Shown here piece after piece: positions 34,838 through 39,774 of a stretch of 39,774 bases of DNA. A program made the translations under genes and the position numbers. Source of the stretch: Gammaproteobacteria bacterium. GTDB taxonomy: Bacteria > Pseudomonadota > Gammaproteobacteria > Chromatiales > Chromatiaceae. Positions within the stretch are counted from its first letter, which is position 1; each line of letters opens with the position of its first letter. The DNA is taken from positions 1 to 39,774 of the forward strand of contig JASJCU010000020.1 of the NCBI GenBank assembly GCA_030065815.1. Reading direction: 5' to 3'. The notes under the pieces were generated by a model. It did no database searches. It was given only the letters and a program-made list of their open reading frames with translations, and was not told the origin of the DNA.

Positions 34838-36105
34838 TCGTCGCGCGGCCGCAGCGCCACCGCGTCGGCACGCCGCAGCCGGAACGCGGCCAGCGGCACC
34901 CCCAGGCCTCCCGCGACGCCGGCATTGGCAGCGCCGAGCACGTCGGCGAGCTGCGTATCGGTCGGCCAATCGGGATCGCCGGGGCGTGGCAGCTCGAATG
35001 CCCGACTGGCATACAGGTCGTACAGTGTCGCATCCGACAAGCGCCGTGCCAGCGTCCAACCGCCCTCGCGCGTCATGTGCACCCAGTGCAGGTCGCGCAG
35101 GCGGCCGAGCAGATCGTCGAGCTGCGGCTCCATCCAGCGCTTGCGCCGGCGCGCGAGCTCGACCGTGGTCGGCGCCGCCCCGTCCGCCGCGGCCTCGTCG
35201 AGGGCCAGCAGCACGTCGATCGCGTCGCCCATGCCGACGCGGCAGCGGGCCTGGTCGTGGCTGCCCCAGCGGAAGATGCTCAGGCAGTGTGCGACCTCGG
35301 CGCCGAGCAGCACGACGACCCATGACAGGTACAACCAGACCAGGAAGATCGGGATGCTGGCCAGCGCGCCGTAGATCGCCTCGTAGGTCGGGAACTGCGT
35401 GATGTAGAAGCCGAATGCGCGCTTCGCCCCCTCGAACAGCAGCGCGGCGAACACGCCGCCGATCAGCGCATGGGCGGCGCGCACGCGGCGGTTGGGCACG
35501 ACCAGGTAGATCATCGTGAACGCCAGCGCGGAGGCCGCGACCGGCGTCAGTGTCAGCAGGTTGCGGCCGACACCGCTGCTCGCCGCATCGGACAGGATCG
35601 GCAGCGAGATGATGTACGAGGTCACCAGCACGCTGGCGCCGATCAGCAGCGGACCGAGCGACAGCACCGCCCAGTAGATCAGGAACTTGCCGGCAAGGCT
35701 GCGCTGCGTCCTGACCTCCCAGATCGCGTTCATTGCGCGGTCGATGCTGGCCATCATCATCAACGCGACGACGACCAGAAACGCCGCGCCGGCGCCGGTC
35801 AGGCGCGACGCCTTGCTGCTGAACTCGGACAGGTGCTGCTGCAATACCTCGCTCGAGGTCGGCACGAAGTTCTGGAACACGAAGTCCTGGATCAGCAGGT
35901 AGACGCGGTCGGCGACCGGGAACGCCGAGAACACCGCCAGCGTCACGGTCATCAGCGGCACCAGCGACAGCAGCGTCGTGTACGTGAGACCGGCCGCGTT
36001 CTGCAGCGCCTCGTGACGCGTGAAACGCTCGGCGACCAGCGCGAGGAAGTCGCGCAGCTGCGGCACAAGCGCCGTCACCGGTGTCGATCGCGATTCGCTG
36101 GCCAC
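34810..36105 (-). CDS. YihY/UPF0761 family inner membrane protein
   Basis: A 431-residue integral membrane protein, once misannotated as RNase BN. About six membrane helices lie in the first 280 residues, with the family stretches HEALQNAAGLTYTTLLSLVPLM, MMASIDRAMNAIWEV, SLGPLLIGASVLVTSYI and YEAIYGALASIPIFLVWLYLSW. The C-terminal 150 residues form a cytoplasmic winged-helix-like domain (YihY long form). Start is a GTG at 36105 preceded by GGAGG five bases upstream. Function unknown; the gene ends inside the PilZ-like gene on the other strand. Confidence 0.9.
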   Translation of the reverse strand: MASESRSTPVTALVPQLRDFLALVAERFTRHEALQNAAGLTYTTLLSLVPLMTVTLAVFSAFPVADRVYLLIQDFVFQNFVPTSSEVLQQHLSEFSSKASRLTGAGAAFLVVVALMMMASIDRAMNAIWEVRTQRSLAGKFLIYWAVLSLGPLLIGASVLVTSYIISLPILSDAASSGVGRNLLTLTPVAASALAFTMIYLVVPNRRVRAAHALIGGVFAALLFEGAKRAFGFYITQFPTYEAIYGALASIPIFLVWLYLSWVVVLLGAEVAHCLSIFRWGSHDQARCRVGMGDAIDVLLALDEAAADGAAPTTVELARRRKRWMEPQLDDLLGRLRDLHWVHMTREGGWTLARRLSDATLYDLYASRAFELPRPGDPDWPTDTQLADVLGAANAGVAGGLGVPLAAFRLRRADAVALRPRDDQSTTSTST

Positions 36106-36169
36106 GTCACCCTCCGCGTTGCAGGACTGCTAACATCGGCAGCCGAGTTACTGACAAGCATAGCCCCCG

Positions 36170-37109
<940 letters not shown>

Positions 37110-37110
<1 letters not shown>

Positions 37111-37466
37111 TGAAGATCGCGGCCGCGCGCTGGCTGTCGCTGCTCACCTACCTCGGACTGATCGGCGTCGTGATGGCGTGGATCGTGTTTCTCGGCGACG
37201 TCGCGCGCGCCCATATCTCGCTCGGCCTGGTGCTGTTCGTGACCCCGCTGCTGCTGCCGTTGCGCGGCGTGCTGGCCGGGCGCGACAAGGCATTGATCTG
37301 GGGCGCGCTGGTCAGCTTGCTGTACTTGGTGCACGGCGGCATGGTCGCGTGGGCCGAACCGGCGCAGCGCTGGCTCGGCGTCACCGAGTTCGCCCTCAGC
37401 CTGGTCTACATGATCAGCGCGAGCCTGTTCATCCGCTGGCGCGCCGACGCCGCGCACGCGGCATGA
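37110..37466 (+). CDS. DUF2069 small membrane protein
   Basis: A 118-residue inner-membrane protein with about four hydrophobic helices (roughly 10-28, 36-52, 62-80 and 90-108; WLSLLTYLGLIGVVMAWIVF and ISLGLVLFVTPLLLPLRGVL). The pattern and the neighbourhood (wrbA upstream, hda nearby) match DUF2069 proteins of gammaproteobacteria. The start overlaps the wrbA stop (TGATG) and the stop overlaps the hda start (ATGA). Function unknown. Confidence 0.88.
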
Positions 37467-38155
37467 ATCGCCAGATACCCCTGGCGTTGCGCCTGCAGCA
37501 TGCGCCCGCGCTCGACGATTTCATCGTCGGCGGCAATGCCGCCGTGATCGCCGCACTGCGCAGCAACCTCACCGGCGACGGCGAGCCGGTGCTGTTCCTC
37601 AGCGGACCGGACGGCTGCGGCCGCACCCACCTGCTGCTCGGGCAGTGCGCGGCCGCCGAACGCCGCGGCCTGCGCTGCGCCTACCTGCCGCTGGGCGACG
37701 CCGACCGCCTCGACCCGGCGCTGACCGACGGCCTCGATGGCCTCGACCTGGTCGCGGTCGACGACGTCCACCGCATCGCCGGCGACGCGACATGGGAGCA
37801 GGCGCTGTTTCACCTGTTCAACCGCTGTCGCGACAGCGGCACGCGGCTGGTGTTCGCGGCCGATCGCGGCCCGGCCGCGCTGCCGCTCGACCTGCCCGAC
37901 CTGCGCAGCCGGCTCACGTGGGGCCTGACGATCGCGCTGCGCCCTCTCGACGACGCCGGCCGGCTGGTGCTGCTGCAATCGCTGGCCCGGCGGCGCGCGC
38001 TGGACCTGCCGGACGAGGTCGCACGCTACCTGCTGCAACGCGGCCCGCGCCACCCGGGCGCGCTGAGCGGCACGATCGAGCGACTCGATCAGGCGTCGCT
38101 CGCGGCGCAACGGCGCCTGACCATCCCGTTCGTGCGCGACCAGCTCGGGCTGTGA
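37463..38155 (+). CDS. hda: DnaA inactivator Hda
   Basis: Hda, bound to the replicative clamp, stimulates ATP hydrolysis by DnaA after initiation and so prevents re-initiation. The 230-residue AAA+ protein has the N-terminal clamp-binding hexapeptide QIPLAL at about 4-9, a P-loop variant in SGPDGCGRTHLL, Walker B LVAVDDVHRI, sensor-like residues around VFAADRGPAALPLDLPDLRSRL, and the C-terminal lid. Its length matches E. coli Hda. Start overlaps the DUF2069 stop by four bases. The 146 bases after it, up to the AI-2E permease, contain no gene I can support and no clear terminator. Confidence 0.93.
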   Translation: MNRQIPLALRLQHAPALDDFIVGGNAAVIAALRSNLTGDGEPVLFLSGPDGCGRTHLLLGQCAAAERRGLRCAYLPLGDADRLDPALTDGLDGLDLVAVDDVHRIAGDATWEQALFHLFNRCRDSGTRLVFAADRGPAALPLDLPDLRSRLTWGLTIALRPLDDAGRLVLLQSLARRRALDLPDEVARYLLQRGPRHPGALSGTIERLDQASLAAQRRLTIPFVRDQLGL

Positions 38156-38301
38156 GCGCGCGCCGTCAGCGGTCGCCGATCGTCACCGGGTAGACGCACA
38201 GCGCGCGGCGCTGGATCGGCGCAACCGTCGGCGCGTTCGGGCGCCCGGGTCGTCGGTCAGGCAACGCCGCGGCAGGCGGCGCATGCAGCGGCGGCCGACG
38301 C

Positions 38302-39396
38302 TCAGGCGTCGTCGCGTTCGCCGGGCGCGGGCGCCGGGTCGAGCGGCGTGCCGTACAGGCCGCTCGCACGGTAGCGCTGTACCAGGTGGCGGATCAGCAC
38401 CATCGCGACCGCCGCGACCGGCAACGCCAGCAGGATGCCGAAGAAGCCGTACAGCTGCCCGCCGGCCATGACCGCGAAGATCACGGCGACCGGGTGCAGG
38501 CCGATGCGCTCGCCGACCAGGCGCGGGGTCAGTACCGAGCCCTCGAGCAACTGGCCGGCGACGAACACGACGACCACCCAGGGCAGGTCGCCCCAGCCCT
38601 GCGACTGCAGCACCGACGCGATGCCGGCGACGACGATGCCGACGATCAGACCGAGGTAGGGCACGAAGCTGACGATGCCGGCAAACATGCCGATCAGCAG
38701 CGCGAAGTCGAGGCCGATCAGCCACAGGCCGGTCGTGTAGATCACGCCGAGCGCGAACATCACGAGCAGCTGGCCACGCAGGAACGCGCCCAGCACCTCG
38801 TCGGCCTCGCTGGCCAGGCGCACCCAGATCGACTCGCTGCGCCGCGGCAGCAGCGCGCGCACGCCGGCGACCAGCAGGTCCCAGTCGCGCAGCAGGTAGA
38901 AGGTCAGCACCGGGATCAGGAACAGGTTGACCAGCCAGCCGAGGACCGCGAGGCCGGAGCCGGACACCGACGACCAGGCCCGCGCCAGCAGGCCGCCGGC
39001 CTCGCGCCAGTGCTTGGCCAGCGTCTGCTGCACGACGTTGAGGTCGAACAGCGCGACGTCGCCGGGCAGCAGGTCCTGCAGCCGCGGCAGCAGGTTCAGC
39101 CGCAGCCACTCCAGGTAACCCGGCATCTTCGCGATCAGCTGCGAGACCTGCGCCTCGATCCGCGGTACCAGCAGCAGCACCAGCAGGGTCAGCAGCAGGA
39201 ACAGCACCACGAACACGACGACCACCGCCGGCGTGCGCTTGAGGCCGCGTGCCTCGAGGCGGTCGACCAGCGGGTCGCCGAGGTAGGCGAGCAGCGCCGA
39301 GATCACGAACGGCGTCAGGATCGGCGACAGCAGGTAGACCAGCCAGCCGGCGAGCAGCACCGAACCGAGCACCCAGACGCGCTGCGTGTCAGTCAT
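38302..39396 (-). CDS. AI-2E/PerM family membrane permease
   Basis: A protein of about 364 residues with eight membrane helices in the family layout: two N-terminal hairpins (VLGSVLLAGWLVYLLSPILT, VVVVFVVLFLLLTLLVLLLV), a long amphipathic region (VSQLIAKMPGYLEWLRLNLL), then GQLLVMFALGVIYTTGLWLIG, FVPYLGLIVGIVVAG and the C-terminal LLEGSVLTPRLVGERIGLHPVAVIF. The family includes TqsA (AI-2 export) and PerM; the substrate is unknown. I use the ATG at 39396, which overlaps the upstream stop as ATGACTGA; another ATG lies two codons earlier (39402). Synteny with hda and a CDP-alcohol phosphatidyltransferase is common in gammaproteobacteria. Confidence 0.92.
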   Translation of the reverse strand: MTDTQRVWVLGSVLLAGWLVYLLSPILTPFVISALLAYLGDPLVDRLEARGLKRTPAVVVVFVVLFLLLTLLVLLLVPRIEAQVSQLIAKMPGYLEWLRLNLLPRLQDLLPGDVALFDLNVVQQTLAKHWREAGGLLARAWSSVSGSGLAVLGWLVNLFLIPVLTFYLLRDWDLLVAGVRALLPRRSESIWVRLASEADEVLGAFLRGQLLVMFALGVIYTTGLWLIGLDFALLIGMFAGIVSFVPYLGLIVGIVVAGIASVLQSQGWGDLPWVVVVFVAGQLLEGSVLTPRLVGERIGLHPVAVIFAVMAGGQLYGFFGILLALPVAAVAMVLIRHLVQRYRASGLYGTPLDPAPAPGERDDA

Positions 39397-39774
39397 GGGC
39401 ATGCTGCCCGTGGTTGCGGGCGCGGTGGCTCCATTCGCGCACGTAGCCGATGCCGCTGAGCAGTACCGTCAGCATGACCGCCCAGACCAGGCCGTCGATC
39501 AGCCAGCCCGGGATGCCGCCGAAACCGAGCTGCACCATGCCGACCGCGGCCAGCGCGATCTGCAGGAAGGTGTTCAGCTTGCTGATCAGGCTCGGCTCCG
39601 GCTGCACGGTCTCGATACGGAAGTTGTAGATCGTCGCACCGATCACGATCACCAGGTCGCGGGCGAGGATCGCCAGCACCAGCCACCACGGGAACATGCC
39701 CAGCCACCACAGGCAGACGAAGGTCGACACCAGCAGCAGCTTGTCGGCCAGCGCATCGAGGATGCCGCCGAGAC
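39389..39774 (-). CDS. CDP-alcohol phosphatidyltransferase, C-terminal part (cut by window edge)
   Basis: The 128 visible residues begin LGGILDALADKLLLVSTF, which holds the last two aspartates (DxxxD) of the CDP-alcohol phosphatidyltransferase motif. They are followed by membrane helices (FPWWLVLAILARDLVIVIGA, LISKLNTFLQIALAAVGM, and a final WAVMLTVLLSGIGYV). Membrane phospholipid head-group synthesis is expected, most likely a PgsA-like phosphatidylglycerophosphate synthase, but other members of the family fit equally. The N-terminus is beyond the window; the stop overlaps the permease start. Confidence 0.85.
   Translation of the reverse strand, partial: LGGILDALADKLLLVSTFVCLWWLGMFPWWLVLAILARDLVIVIGATIYNFRIETVQPEPSLISKLNTFLQIALAAVGMVQLGFGGIPGWLIDGLVWAVMLTVLLSGIGYVREWSHRARNHGQHAHD

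Noticed and set aside
38166-38369. A short minus-strand frame between hda and the permease, ending ALCVYPVTIGDR
   Set aside because: Only about 40 codons from the nearest ATG that clears the permease gene, proline/arginine-rich, with no ribosome binding site or relatives known to me.

Overview
The window is GC-rich bacterial chromosome (about two-thirds G+C by eye), densely packed with ordinary housekeeping genes. The gene content points to a free-living gammaproteobacterium: FabA, Hda, an MtaB-type tRNA methylthiotransferase, RmuC, an E. coli-type exonuclease III, OxyR with cysteines at 199 and 208, a LapG/LapD pair, and the rubrerythrin / Fe-S oxidoreductase / DUF3501 cluster. A Chromatiales-like, possibly sulfur-oxidising lineage would fit, but that is inference. 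I see no rRNA, tRNA, CRISPR array, insertion sequence or phage gene.

Layout. 1-2572 (minus): ilvI-ilvN-ilvC, branched-chain amino acid synthesis, cut at the left edge; the first 75 bases are an exact inverted copy of bases 142-216, most likely a fold-back artefact at a contig end. 2730-8586: a DUF4124-like secreted protein, an inverted intergenic repeat, rmuC, mtaB, an alpha/beta hydrolase, xthA with a coupled small gene, and a small membrane protein. 8596-14275 (minus): a complete high-affinity phosphate operon, pstS-pstC-pstA-pstB-phoU, with a clear Pho box and a C(UUCG)G hairpin between pstS and pstC. 14440-17649 (minus): lapG-lapD (periplasmic protease and its c-di-GMP-controlled inhibitor) and a small secreted protein with a structured AT-rich leader. 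17781-22525: proS, a REC-HATPase response regulator with a PAS histidine kinase, and fabA.

22538-27935: a peroxide-defence block. Rubrerythrin, a dicluster Fe-S/CCG oxidoreductase and a DUF3501 protein form one minus-strand operon ending in an intrinsic terminator. Just upstream lies oxyR, and the rubrerythrin promoter carries a sequence with exact OxyR geometry (17-5-17). cpdA is divergent from oxyR and is followed by a proline/alanine-rich exported protein. 27955-33140 (minus): six tightly coupled genes, tlpA, a CPFC thioredoxin-fold protein, tolC-like, a membrane-fusion adaptor, acylphosphatase and an orphan GspE/PilB-like ATPase. 33341-39774: a PilZ-like protein overlapping tail-to-tail with a YihY-family gene, an overlapping plus-strand chain arsC-wrbA-DUF2069-hda, then on the minus strand a CDP-alcohol phosphatidyltransferase (cut by the right edge) and an AI-2E/PerM family permease.

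Most worth following: (i) the OxyR-linked rubrerythrin / Fe-S / DUF3501 module as a candidate rubredoxin-independent peroxide-reduction chain; (ii) the pst operon beside lapGD, linking phosphate sensing and biofilm adhesin release in space; (iii) the structured leader between lapD and the small secreted gene; (iv) the redox/efflux/ATPase operon, which has a TolC and an adaptor but no inner-membrane pump.
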